From the NCBI RefSeq assembly GCF_005860805.1, contig NZ_VCEJ01000002.1, forward strand, positions 2,402,375 to 2,466,374: a DNA stretch of 64,000 nucleotides. The letters are read 5' to 3'. Under the pieces are notes generated by a model. The model was given only the letters and a program-made list of their open reading frames with translations. It had not been told where the DNA came from and ran no database searches. This stretch comes from Dyadobacter luticola (lineage in GTDB: Bacteria; Bacteroidota; Bacteroidia; Cytophagales; Spirosomataceae). Shown in pieces: positions 8,905 to 17,798 of the stretch; within the stretch, counting starts at the first letter, position 1; every line of letters begins with the position of its first letter. A program made the position numbers and the translations under genes.

Positions 8905-10770
8905 TCAGTAACCTGGGTTCTGTTTCAGTACACCATTGCTTTTTCTGATCTCCGTATTCGGGATCGGAAAAAGGTAGTAGTAGTCTCCTTTCCAGGGTTT
9001 GCGGACTTCTGCCTCTGGGATCACGCCGTAGGTGTAAGTCATTTTTCCAAGCGCGTCGCCAGGTTTCGTGCCAGTCCAGTCCATGGTCACCTTGGTCAGG
9101 CCGCGGATCGCGATGTCCACATTACCCGGCGCCGCTTTCCAGCGCATCAGGTCAAAAAAGCGGGTATCTTCCAGGTGCAGCTCTATCGCACGCTCATTTC
9201 TATAATCGCGGACCAGCGCTGCGCCGGTACTTTTAATGTCTGGCATATTCACCGATGCGCGTTTCCGGACTTTGTTAATGTATTCTCTCGCAACCGCTTC
9301 GTTACCCAGCGCTATTTCTATTTCGGCATAGTTCAGGTAAAATTCCGTGAGCCGCATGAACACCACGACCTGGTTGTAATCATTGTCAAAGCTCGCGCGC
9401 GGCCCGGCAAAATCGTCGGTTTTTTTGAAGGTATAACCCGTCTGCACCCGCCAGTGAAATGGCGTCAGACCTTTTACCCAATACGTTTTGGAATCCCGGC
9501 CGAAGTCGAAAAGGTTTTGTCCGTTTTTCGGGTCCACTTTATTGGGATTAATGTACGGCGGCGCATTGTCCGGGTTCGGGTTGGCGTCTTCCCAGTATTC
9601 GTAAAGTCGCTGGGTACTTTTGGAGCCGTCGATAATGTTCAGCGGACCAGCGCCGGGGTAAATCACCGCGTCGTAAAATCTTGGGTCACGGTTTTTTTCC
9701 GGCTTTTGCGGATCATATCCCGAAGCCGCATTCACGGTCACACCATCGGCCGCATAAGGATACTGGCCATTTGCCATCTGGAACATATTCACAAAATTCT
9801 GCGTCGGCACCAGGCGCTGCTGCGCATCAAATCCTGCCGGCCAGAAATCGTAGTTATAACCCCAGCCCGGGATTCGCGTTGCCGGTGTAAACGATTTACC
9901 AAAAATCGTCTCATCCGTTTTCAAAGGCTTTTTAAAAAGCTCGGCATACTGGGGATGCAGGGTGAATCCGAGATCAAAAATTGCTTTGGTCGCAGTTTCA
10001 GCGGCTTTCCATTTGGCAATATCATTATTCGGGTTGTTGAGCGGGCTCGCCAGGAACAGCAGCACCCGCGCCTTGAATGCCAGCACGGCGGCTTTGCTGA
10101 TCTTGCCGGTATTCACAGGCTCACCGTCGAGCAGCGTCGAGGCTTCTTCCAGCTCGGCCAGTACAAACTGCGCACATTCGTCAAAAGTATTCCGTGCTAC
10201 GTCAAAACTCTCGGCATTCAGCTGGAAGCTGTTTTTGATGATCGGCACGCCGCCAAAAGTCCGCATCAGCTCAAAATACATCCAGGCGCGCAGGAAATGT
10301 ACTTCACCTTTCATCGGGTCCAGCGTTTCGGCTGCGATGGTAGAACTTTCGATGTTCTCAAAAAACACATTGGCCTTCCGAATATAGCTGTATTCATAGT
10401 CCCAGAGCGGAATCGGCGTGGCGAGCTCTTTCGCCACCGACGCCAGATCATTCACATTGTCGGCCGTCAGGTTTCCTTCCAGGTAATTGCGGATCCCGGC
10501 CGAGCGCTCGTGCGTTTCCGGTTGGTTTACAGCAATGTCCGTCAGCGCGTCCAACCCGCCGGTTCCTGGTGCCCAGGGTGGTTTGATACCATTATAAACA
10601 TTGTAAACATAATTTTGCAAAAACACCGGATCATTAAAAACCGCCTCATCGGAAATCGCATCCAGCGGCTTCTTATCCAGGACATTACATGAAGTGGCAG
10701 TAGCCATCATTGCAATGAATGATACCGACAGCGTCCGCTTCATGAATCTGTTTTTATGGAAATATTTCAT
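8905..10770 (-). CDS. SusD/RagB family outer-membrane glycan-binding lipoprotein
   Basis: 621 residues. It has a signal peptide with lipobox ATATSC and the SusD N-terminal text VLDKKPLDAISDEAVF. The C-terminal SusD domain is recognisable by the YLNYAEIEIALGNEAVAREY and NERAIELHLEDTRFFDLMRW stretches and the final TEIRKSNGVLKQNPGY. SusD proteins cap the SusC channel at the cell surface and hold glycan ligands. It starts 14 bases after susC. The start at 10770 gives an extended n-region; an internal ATG at 10743 (MKRTLSVSF) is an equally good start. Confidence 0.95.
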   Translation of the reverse strand: MKYFHKNRFMKRTLSVSFIAMMATATSCNVLDKKPLDAISDEAVFNDPVFLQNYVYNVYNGIKPPWAPGTGGLDALTDIAVNQPETHERSAGIRNYLEGNLTADNVNDLASVAKELATPIPLWDYEYSYIRKANVFFENIESSTIAAETLDPMKGEVHFLRAWMYFELMRTFGGVPIIKNSFQLNAESFDVARNTFDECAQFVLAELEEASTLLDGEPVNTGKISKAAVLAFKARVLLFLASPLNNPNNDIAKWKAAETATKAIFDLGFTLHPQYAELFKKPLKTDETIFGKSFTPATRIPGWGYNYDFWPAGFDAQQRLVPTQNFVNMFQMANGQYPYAADGVTVNAASGYDPQKPEKNRDPRFYDAVIYPGAGPLNIIDGSKSTQRLYEYWEDANPNPDNAPPYINPNKVDPKNGQNLFDFGRDSKTYWVKGLTPFHWRVQTGYTFKKTDDFAGPRASFDNDYNQVVVFMRLTEFYLNYAEIEIALGNEAVAREYINKVRKRASVNMPDIKSTGAALVRDYRNERAIELHLEDTRFFDLMRWKAAPGNVDIAIRGLTKVTMDWTGTKPGDALGKMTYTYGVIPEAEVRKPWKGDYYYLFPIPNTEIRKSNGVLKQNPGY

Positions 10771-10784
10771 AGGTTATCTCTGAT

Positions 10785-13700
10785 TTAGAAAGTAAGGTTA
10801 ACTCCGAAGCTCAGCGTTTTCATGTTGGGATAAGCCCCGCCGTTTCCGCTCAGGAATTCCGGATCACCGTTACCGAATTTTTTAAGCGAATTGAAAATCA
10901 TGAACACATTATCACCCGAAACAAACACCCGGAATGCGGCGATCTTCACTTTCGAAAGCACGCTTTTGGGCAGCGTATAACCAAGCTGTACGTTTTTCAT
11001 GCGCATCCAGGTCGCCGTGCGGTAGTAGAAATCGCTGTCGTTGCTCGCAAATCCGGTTGGTGCGATCATCGGCAATTCCGCATTGGTATTGGTCAGCGAA
11101 TAACTGTTCAGCGCCACATATTCCAGACCATTACCGCCGGCCCCGGAGTTGAACCCGTTGCTCAGGCGGAACTTCGCGCCGCTCTGGCCTTGAAGTAATA
11201 TATTCAGGTCAAAATTCTTATAGTTCGCGCCGATGCTCAACCCGTACTGCGTGCTCGGAAAAATCGTGGTAACATTGTTCTCGTCGGTATTATTGGTCGT
11301 GTTAAACATATACCGGTCGTTGCTGTCGATCACTTTATCCCCGTTCAAATCGGCGAAGATCAAACCGCCCAGGGACGCGCCCGGATAGTTCACATTGTTG
11401 TCGAGATCCTGCTGCGTGCGGTAAATGCCGATGGATTTATACAACAGCCGCGATCCGAAAGGTTGTCCTTCCAACCTTTGATAATCTTCCGCCTGTGGTG
11501 TTTCATCGAAATAAATGATCTTGTTTTTATTATAAGAAATGTTTCCGTTGACGCGCACCGTCAGGTCGGAGAAATTGTGGCGGTACCCAGCCTGCAACTC
11601 GATGCCCTGGCTGTTCATTTTTCCAATGTTTTCATCAGGCAAAAGCAAACCGGTGTAGCTGGGAATTGAAGCTTGTCTCCTACCCAGAATGTTGGATGTT
11701 TTGTTCTGAAAAAGGTCCAGTTCGAATGTCAGCTTATTATCCAAAAATGCCGCTTCCAAACCCAGGTCTGTCTTTTCACTTACTTCCCAGGTAATGTTCG
11801 GGTTCGGAGTTGACTTCACTGCGATACCCCGCGCATCCACGCCATTTACTACCCACCCAGCATCATATCCGTAGGCCGCGATGTATTGAAAAGGATTTAC
11901 ACGATCGTTACCCAGCTTACCCCACGACGCCCTCAGCTTTAAATTGCTGATCACATTTTTTGGAATAAATGATTCATTGCTGATCACCCAGCCGGCCGAT
12001 ACTTGCGGGAAAAATCCAAAACGTTTGTCTTTCGGGAAGATCGGCGAGCCATCATACCGGGCGCTGAAACCGAAGAGGTATTTTTGTTTAAAATCATAAC
12101 TCACACGTCCGAAGAAATTCTGCCGGGCTGACTCCGTCGCGCTGCCGCTGTTGTTCCAGTTGAGGCGGTTGGTTGTCCCTGCAAAAAGCTGATCGATCAG
12201 CGGAGAATCATACCCCAGGCGCTGTGCCCAGAAGGTATTGTCGTCATAAGTCATCTGCTCGTAAGCCACAAATGCCGATACTTTATGATCCTTTCCAAAT
12301 GTCTTGTTGTAGTTCAGTTTCACGTTTCCGGTGATCCGAACACTCTGTCTGAAATCCTCCCGAAGCCCGATATCTTCCACCGATCTTGAAGTTTTTTTCA
12401 CGATAGAACCATCCGGGGCGCGCTCATAATAAGGCCACACATAATTGAATTGTTTGTCATACCCGATGGTTTTCACCACCGACAAATAGCCATCCAGGCT
12501 CAATCCCGACACAAAAGGCGTATTGTATTTGAAACGCAATGTACCACTCGCGACGTCCGCCTTGTACTTGCGGTAACCCGGGCTGAGTAACCGCGCGGCA
12601 GGGTTCAAATGTGACCAGCCTTCCCCCGGATACCGGTAATCGCCGCCAATGTAAGCTTCCTGCAAAGGGCTGGTACTTGCCAGCGAGCCTACTTCGCCAC
12701 CAGGGCCGCCCTGAGGTGTTTGGGTCGCTTTTTCGCGTACCGAAATATCGAGACCTACTTCAAAATCTTTGGTGACGGACACATCAATGTTACTCCTGAT
12801 GTTGTACTGCCTGAGTTTCGATTTGTTATCGCCGCGCAAAATCCCGCCTTGTGAAGCGGTACCGAGGGAAACAAAATACCGGACTCTTTCCGTACCTCCC
12901 CGCATCGTCAGCGAATACCGGGTTTGCCTTACCGGCGGGCCGATCAAAGCTTTCCACCAGTCCTCAGGCCGTCTTGTCCCATTTTTGAAAGACTCTACCA
13001 ATGCATCCGGAAAATCGGGCGGTGTGCCTTCCAGAGCCCTTCTGTCATTCAGCACCTGCATATATTGAAATGCATCCGCCGACTTCACTTTCATCGTCGG
13101 GGATTGCCAGGATTGGGTGGTTGAAAAATCAAACGCAGGCTTGCCGGTCACTCCCCTTTTGGTCGTCACCAGGATTACCCCGCCTGCCGACTGTGCACCG
13201 TAAATCGCCGCGGACGCATCTTTCAATACGGAAATGGATTCTATATCATTGGGGTCCAGGCGGTTCAACCCATCCGGATCTGCATTGGCAACCCCGTCAA
13301 TTACGATCAGTGCTGAGGTATTTCGGTAAGTACTGGCGCCACGCACCAATATTTGCGCATCGTCAAACCCCGGCGCTGCGCTTCTTTGTGTCACATATAC
13401 CCCCGCCATCCGGCCTGCCAGCGAGTTGGAAAGCGATGCGGCGCTGGATTTTTTGATCTCAGTACCCGTCGTTTGCACCACCGCATTCGTCAGTTCCGAG
13501 CGTTTTTGCGTACCATAACCTACTACTACTACATCATTCAGATCCTGGGCCGATACATCCAGCTTCACCGTCAATGCGGTTTGCGAGCCCACCGGTATTT
13601 CTTTTGAAACATAGCCGATGTAAGAAAAAACCAGCACGCTGCTTGCGTCCTTCACCCGGATGGTAAACTTGCCGCCGGGATCGGTTACCACACCATTTGT

Positions 13701-13928
13701 TGTACCTTTTTCAAGCACATTCACACCGGGAATACCCGCATTGTTTTCATCATTTACTGTTCCTGAAACCGTCTGTTCCGCAGAAACCGACGGTTTCGGT
13801 CCATTTGGGATACCCGGCACACCGGCCGGTAGAATGCTTTCGGCATGCAGCGCCGTGGCGAGCAAAATCACCAGCGCAAAAGCTGCGAGTGACCTGCGCC
13901 GTCTGTTAGGAAGTAGTTTTGATTTCAT
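10785..13928 (-). CDS. SusC/RagA family TonB-dependent transporter
   Basis: 1047 residues. A signal peptide is followed by a carboxypeptidase-regulatory-like domain (VSGTVNDENNAGIPGVNV, about 50-135) and the SusC signature VVVVGYGTQKRSELTNAV. The plug (LVRGASTYRNTSALIVIDG, then SISVLKDASAAIYGAQSAGG) and a long 22-strand-type barrel complete it. It imports the oligosaccharide bound by the SusD that follows. A perfect palindrome (14079-14098) overlapping a promoter-like TATGTTTG lies 150 bases upstream, which suggests control by the adjacent GntR protein rather than by a SusR or ECF-sigma system, neither of which is seen here. Confidence 0.96.
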   Translation of the reverse strand: MKSKLLPNRRRRSLAAFALVILLATALHAESILPAGVPGIPNGPKPSVSAEQTVSGTVNDENNAGIPGVNVLEKGTTNGVVTDPGGKFTIRVKDASSVLVFSYIGYVSKEIPVGSQTALTVKLDVSAQDLNDVVVVGYGTQKRSELTNAVVQTTGTEIKKSSAASLSNSLAGRMAGVYVTQRSAAPGFDDAQILVRGASTYRNTSALIVIDGVANADPDGLNRLDPNDIESISVLKDASAAIYGAQSAGGVILVTTKRGVTGKPAFDFSTTQSWQSPTMKVKSADAFQYMQVLNDRRALEGTPPDFPDALVESFKNGTRRPEDWWKALIGPPVRQTRYSLTMRGGTERVRYFVSLGTASQGGILRGDNKSKLRQYNIRSNIDVSVTKDFEVGLDISVREKATQTPQGGPGGEVGSLASTSPLQEAYIGGDYRYPGEGWSHLNPAARLLSPGYRKYKADVASGTLRFKYNTPFVSGLSLDGYLSVVKTIGYDKQFNYVWPYYERAPDGSIVKKTSRSVEDIGLREDFRQSVRITGNVKLNYNKTFGKDHKVSAFVAYEQMTYDDNTFWAQRLGYDSPLIDQLFAGTTNRLNWNNSGSATESARQNFFGRVSYDFKQKYLFGFSARYDGSPIFPKDKRFGFFPQVSAGWVISNESFIPKNVISNLKLRASWGKLGNDRVNPFQYIAAYGYDAGWVVNGVDARGIAVKSTPNPNITWEVSEKTDLGLEAAFLDNKLTFELDLFQNKTSNILGRRQASIPSYTGLLLPDENIGKMNSQGIELQAGYRHNFSDLTVRVNGNISYNKNKIIYFDETPQAEDYQRLEGQPFGSRLLYKSIGIYRTQQDLDNNVNYPGASLGGLIFADLNGDKVIDSNDRYMFNTTNNTDENNVTTIFPSTQYGLSIGANYKNFDLNILLQGQSGAKFRLSNGFNSGAGGNGLEYVALNSYSLTNTNAELPMIAPTGFASNDSDFYYRTATWMRMKNVQLGYTLPKSVLSKVKIAAFRVFVSGDNVFMIFNSLKKFGNGDPEFLSGNGGAYPNMKTLSFGVNLTF

Positions 13929-14078
13929 AAGGGTCGGTTAGGAGTTAAAATCATTCTGGATTCTGTCATTATCATATCGATGGTTAAGTGGTAACATACT
14001 TGATAAAAACAATTCACCCTTCTAAATGGAAGTTTTAGGAATAGTCAGCACACAATGCACTCGTTTTCAAACTGTTTC

Positions 14079-14098
14079 TTATATGTACAAACATATAA
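14079..14098. promoter_or_regulatory. Perfect palindromic GntR operator candidate overlapping susC promoter -7
   Basis: Read on the minus strand it is TTATATGTTTGTACATATAA: perfect 8-base arms around 4 bases. The minus-strand TATGTTTG at 14088-14095 matches the Bacteroidota -7 element TAnnTTTG, so a bound regulator would cover the promoter. It lies in the 355-base gap between susC and the GntR gene. Nothing else in that gap is recognisable; the rest is AT-rich. Confidence 0.65.
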
Positions 14099-14283
14099 AC
14101 ATAATTTTGAACAAACAAGGAGTACTAATATATTTTGATGAAATAATACATTTTATCAAAAATCGGGAAGGTTAGGGAAGGATATCCAAGATGCTGCGAA
14201 CTGAAAAAGGGCGCACTTCTTTAACTCGAAAAACCAATTCTTCAAGCTAACCAGATACTATATACGCAGAAGAAAAATAGTGC

Positions 14284-15015
14284 TTACTCCCGGACGCTTT
14301 CGACAGTATAAACGAAGCTGTCGGCGCGGTAGTAGCCGAGGTTGTACTCGATGGGCCGCTCGCCCTGGTCAAAAACGAAACGTTTCCGGAACAATATTGG
14401 GCTTCCTGGCTCTACTTCCAGCTTGGAGGCGATGAACTTGTCGGCAGCGATCGCGCCCACTTCCTCTTTGGACAATGTCGCGACCACCAGATGGTCCCTT
14501 TCCAGAATATCGTACAGCGGACGTTTGAAATCCTCCTCTCCGGTGAGGCCTACCCGCGGGTGGAAATAGGAAATGAAATAAACAAAAGGCCCCTCCACTT
14601 TTCCCCTGAGACGTTCCAGTTTCAGGATTTTCTTATCGGCATCAATGTCAAAAAAGTTGGCGATCTTTTCGTCCGGCGTCACCCAGGTTACATGCAGCTC
14701 GAAGTTTTTAACATTAATCCCCCGCGCATTCATCTCCTGCGTAAAGCTAAGCCAGTTCTTTGATTTTGAACTGATTACCGGCTCAGCCACTTTGGTACCA
14801 ATCCCCTTTTTACGGATCAAAAGTCCTTCATAGACCAGCTTGTTCAAAGCCTGTCGCAAAGTCGATCTGGAAATAGCCAGCTGCTTGGCCAGCTCCACCT
14901 CGTTGGGCAGAAACTTTCCGTTCAAATGTTCCGGATCGTTGATCATTGTGCGTAGCAGGTTTTCGGCCTGGATATGCAGAGGGACCGGACTTTTGTGATC
15001 GATGCTAAATTTCAT
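14284..15015 (-). CDS. GntR family (HutC/UTRA type) transcriptional regulator
   Basis: 243 residues from ATG at 15015; a longer reading starts at a TTG and adds only five residues. The N-terminal winged helix-turn-helix (LPNEVELAKQLAISRSTLRQ, then GLLIRKKGIGTKV) is followed by a UTRA ligand domain (residues about 90-240, with FVYFISYFHPR and the RFVFDQGERPIEYNLGYYRAD end). UTRA regulators usually sense a sugar phosphate or similar small metabolite. The gene is last in the sugar uptake and phosphorylation operon, and likely binding sites lie before that operon, before susC and before the cytochrome block. Mannose-6-phosphate or a related sugar phosphate is a reasonable effector guess, not shown. 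Confidence 0.92.
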   Translation of the reverse strand: MKFSIDHKSPVPLHIQAENLLRTMINDPEHLNGKFLPNEVELAKQLAISRSTLRQALNKLVYEGLLIRKKGIGTKVAEPVISSKSKNWLSFTQEMNARGINVKNFELHVTWVTPDEKIANFFDIDADKKILKLERLRGKVEGPFVYFISYFHPRVGLTGEEDFKRPLYDILERDHLVVATLSKEEVGAIAADKFIASKLEVEPGSPILFRKRFVFDQGERPIEYNLGYYRADSFVYTVESVRE

Positions 15016-15076
15016 GTTGGGAAAAATCAAATAGGCGTGACAAAAATAGCAAATTCAGGGGCCTTTCTAAAACCGC

Positions 15077-16828
15077 CTAAGTTCTGATATAAGCCTTGAT
15101 CGTCGCGCACTGCTGCCCCGCCGACTCGCCAAAAGGCGCCACCGTATAAGCCGGAACATGCGCCGGGACAATAAATGTTTCCGCATAATGTACCACATAG
15201 GGCTCAAAAAGCCCCTCCGGACTCTCCACAACCACTTCCCGACCTTCCACCAGGTTCACCACATTCATATTTCCATCCGTATAATGTGTCACTTTCGCAT
15301 CGAACCAATGCCGCCGGGTTTCGATGAATTGCGTGGCATACAAGCCGGTGGATTCTTCCCGGACGTGACCATTTCGCGAAATGTCGGTCACATTATTAAA
15401 CAGGTTTTTCTTCACCCAATCTTCGTCCCGCGTGTAATCGATCACGTTTTTCCCATGCTCAATGTTGATTGGCCGTGGTTTTCCGTCCAGCCCCAGCCTG
15501 CCCCAATCCCACAACTTAAAGGTAAAAATGTAGGGCGTAGCCGAAATTTCGAGCACCACCGCGTTTTTGCCCGAGCAATGTATGGTACCAGCCGGGATCA
15601 GCACATGGTCGTGTTTTTTGACGGGCAACTTGTTCACATATTTTTCCGCATCGAAATCGGTCATCCCGCGCTGCGCTTTTTCGAGATCCGCGATCATTTC
15701 AGCGGCATTCACATTTTTGTGCGTACCAAGATATACGCATGCATCTTCCTGGGCTTCAAGGAAATAATAACTTTCATCCTGGGTATAGCTCATGCCGAAT
15801 TTTTCCTGAATGTACGCCCGCGTCGGATGTACCTGCAAGCTCAGATTTCCACCGTCCATGGTATCCAGAAAGTCAAACCGGATCGGGAATTCCGCCCCGA
15901 ACTCATTATAAATCAGCTCGCCCAGCAATTTTTTAGGCCTTGTCAAAACGAGATTAATCGACGGCAGCTCGAACAAATGTTCGCCCACTTTAAAAAGCAG
16001 GCTGTTTTCTTCGGGCACACAATCAAAACCCCAGGCATAATTCACCTCGTCCCGGTCGAGATCCACCACTTCTTTCAGCCACTGCCCACCCCAGGGACCC
16101 GGGTCAAAAAATGGCACAACACGAAATGGCCGCGATACTGTCTCGTCCAGACCTTTTTGGTACGTGCTCGCGCTCAGCATTTTAGGCGCGTCCGGAATGT
16201 TGGCGTCGAGGAAATAATCGATCTGATCAAAAAATGAAAGTTTGTGCCGGTCGAAAACGCGCCAGTCGAGAAAATAGCCTTGCTTGTATTTTAAAGCAAA
16301 ACTTTCGGCGAGGTTATCACTTCCAAAATTGCCTACTTCATTGCGTTTCATCCTCTTCTGGATTTCCCAGCGCGCCAGGTCGGCGTAGATCAAAATATCG
16401 GGTTTCGCAAAAAGCGCAGCACCTTCGCCGCAAATCACTACGAGCCCGGAATTAATTGCTTTGATCTCTTCCTGAGCACTTTGTAATTTATCTGCTTCAA
16501 AAAAATCCGCCATTTCAATGTTATTGATCTTACCGAAAACCGGATCATCCGTAACATACGGAAATACCATTTCGCGGATCAGCTCAGGCGTTTTCAGAAA
16601 ATCGTTGGTGTTGAACAATGCGGTGATTTCCAGGTTCGCCTTCACAACATTCAGCATCTCCGCCACATTCACGCCGTGATATAAGTCCATGCAAATGACC
16701 GTCTTAACCTGATTTTTGGACTGAATAAGACGGGTAACTTCCGAGAAAATGCGCGCCCAGCCCGTAAAACAGAGATCTGACGATTTGCTGATTTCTACAA
16801 ATGGAAACTTGTCGTAACTGGAATGCAT
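15077..16828 (-). CDS. Type I mannose-6-phosphate isomerase-like protein with an extra N-terminal domain
   Basis: 583 residues from ATG at 16828, two bases after the ROK kinase stop; a longer reading would overlap the kinase by 100 bases and is rejected. The C-terminal half (from about residue 240) is a type I phosphomannose isomerase: WGGQWLKEV, the zinc-ligand motif QVHP at 332-335 and IPAGTIH at 411-417. It would interconvert mannose-6-phosphate and fructose-6-phosphate. The first 240 residues are not part of the classical ManA fold; they include VICMDLYHGVNVAEML and ILIYADLARWEIQKRMKR, have no Walker A motif, and I do not recognise them. Classical ManA is about 300-400 residues. The operon position links it to mannose catabolism. 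Confidence 0.85.
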   Translation of the reverse strand: MHSSYDKFPFVEISKSSDLCFTGWARIFSEVTRLIQSKNQVKTVICMDLYHGVNVAEMLNVVKANLEITALFNTNDFLKTPELIREMVFPYVTDDPVFGKINNIEMADFFEADKLQSAQEEIKAINSGLVVICGEGAALFAKPDILIYADLARWEIQKRMKRNEVGNFGSDNLAESFALKYKQGYFLDWRVFDRHKLSFFDQIDYFLDANIPDAPKMLSASTYQKGLDETVSRPFRVVPFFDPGPWGGQWLKEVVDLDRDEVNYAWGFDCVPEENSLLFKVGEHLFELPSINLVLTRPKKLLGELIYNEFGAEFPIRFDFLDTMDGGNLSLQVHPTRAYIQEKFGMSYTQDESYYFLEAQEDACVYLGTHKNVNAAEMIADLEKAQRGMTDFDAEKYVNKLPVKKHDHVLIPAGTIHCSGKNAVVLEISATPYIFTFKLWDWGRLGLDGKPRPINIEHGKNVIDYTRDEDWVKKNLFNNVTDISRNGHVREESTGLYATQFIETRRHWFDAKVTHYTDGNMNVVNLVEGREVVVESPEGLFEPYVVHYAETFIVPAHVPAYTVAPFGESAGQQCATIKAYIRT

Positions 16829-16830
16829 CT

Positions 16831-17769
16831 TTAATGTGTTTTTTGCTTCAATAATTCGTAAACCCCCAAAATTCCCGCATACTCCGGCTCGGCAGCGACT
16901 TCCAGCTCCACATCGGAGGCGTTGATCCACGCATGTTTGTCGAGCATTTCTTTGATATAGGGTAAAATAATGTGGCTGCTTTTCATGATCCCGCCGCCAA
17001 AAATCACCTTGTCCGGATCATAGGCATGGACGAGGTTGATCACACATAATGACCAGACTTTCAGGCATCTGTCTTTTAATTTCACGGCCAGCGGATCGCC
17101 TTTTTCTGCTGTTTCAAAAAGACTTTTAAAATCAATTACTTCCACTTCTGCCAGCTTGCTCGTCGGATACTCCGCCGATTCCCGCGCCAGTTTTGTCAAA
17201 GCCCAGGTCGAACTTTCACTTTCCACGCATCCAATATTGCCGCAGTTGCAAATGTTACCTTCGAAGTTGATGGTAGAATGTCCGCCCAGATTTCCACCGA
17301 CGAAATTCTTCCCGCGCAGCGGCTTACCGTGGATCAAAACCCCGGTGCCCACACCCGTACCGAATGTTACCAGCACCAGATTGTCGCTTCCACGCCCGGC
17401 GCCATGCTGCCACTCCCCGATCAAAGCAGCCCTGGCATCGTTTTCCACCACCATCGGCACGCCAAAATGTTTGTCGGCCCAGGCATTCAAATCCACATTT
17501 TCCGCGCCGGGATACTTGACGTACCTGGACAAAATTTGCCCGGAATAAAAATTTACGATTCCCGGAAACGCAAAACCGATACCCGTCAACCGATACTTCC
17601 CACCCGCCAGCATCCTCCGCATTTGCACCGCAATGTCCACCAGCCGTTCTTCAAATGTCAATGCGGAAGCTGCCTCAATGTTACTGTCGGCCAGGATCTT
17701 ACCTTCGTTAACCAGCCCCAGCTTGATCCGCGTCCCTCCAAAATCAACCCCGATAAAAATATCTTTCAT
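16831..17769 (-). CDS. ROK family sugar kinase
   Basis: 312 residues. The ATP-binding DFGGTRIKLGLV motif is at 9-20, the catalytic base Asp111 lies in ENDARAALIGE, and the second phosphate motif is VTFGTGVGTGVLI. The ROK zinc site is complete: His164 and the cysteines of CNCGNIGCVE (174, 176, 181). No DNA-binding domain is present, so it is a kinase and not a NagC/Mlc-type repressor. It lies between the sugar permease and the isomerase, so the likely substrate is a hexose such as mannose, whose 6-phosphate the next enzyme would use. Confidence 0.92.
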   Translation of the reverse strand: MKDIFIGVDFGGTRIKLGLVNEGKILADSNIEAASALTFEERLVDIAVQMRRMLAGGKYRLTGIGFAFPGIVNFYSGQILSRYVKYPGAENVDLNAWADKHFGVPMVVENDARAALIGEWQHGAGRGSDNLVLVTFGTGVGTGVLIHGKPLRGKNFVGGNLGGHSTINFEGNICNCGNIGCVESESSTWALTKLARESAEYPTSKLAEVEVIDFKSLFETAEKGDPLAVKLKDRCLKVWSLCVINLVHAYDPDKVIFGGGIMKSSHIILPYIKEMLDKHAWINASDVELEVAAEPEYAGILGVYELLKQKTH

Positions 17770-17798
17770 TTTAAATTTTTGTCATCGCTAAAAAGCTG

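Noticed and set aside
9175..10692. 505-codon open frame on the plus strand
   Set aside because: It lies entirely antisense to susD, has no family similarity or signal peptide, and reflects the base composition of the opposite strand.
15158..16237. 359-codon open frame on the plus strand
   Set aside because: Antisense to the phosphomannose isomerase gene, whose motifs are unambiguous; the protein is His/Phe/Arg-rich in a way typical of shadow frames.
16829..16930. 34-residue N-terminal extension of the isomerase
   Set aside because: It would overlap the ROK kinase gene by 100 bases; the ATG at 16828 follows the kinase stop by two bases.
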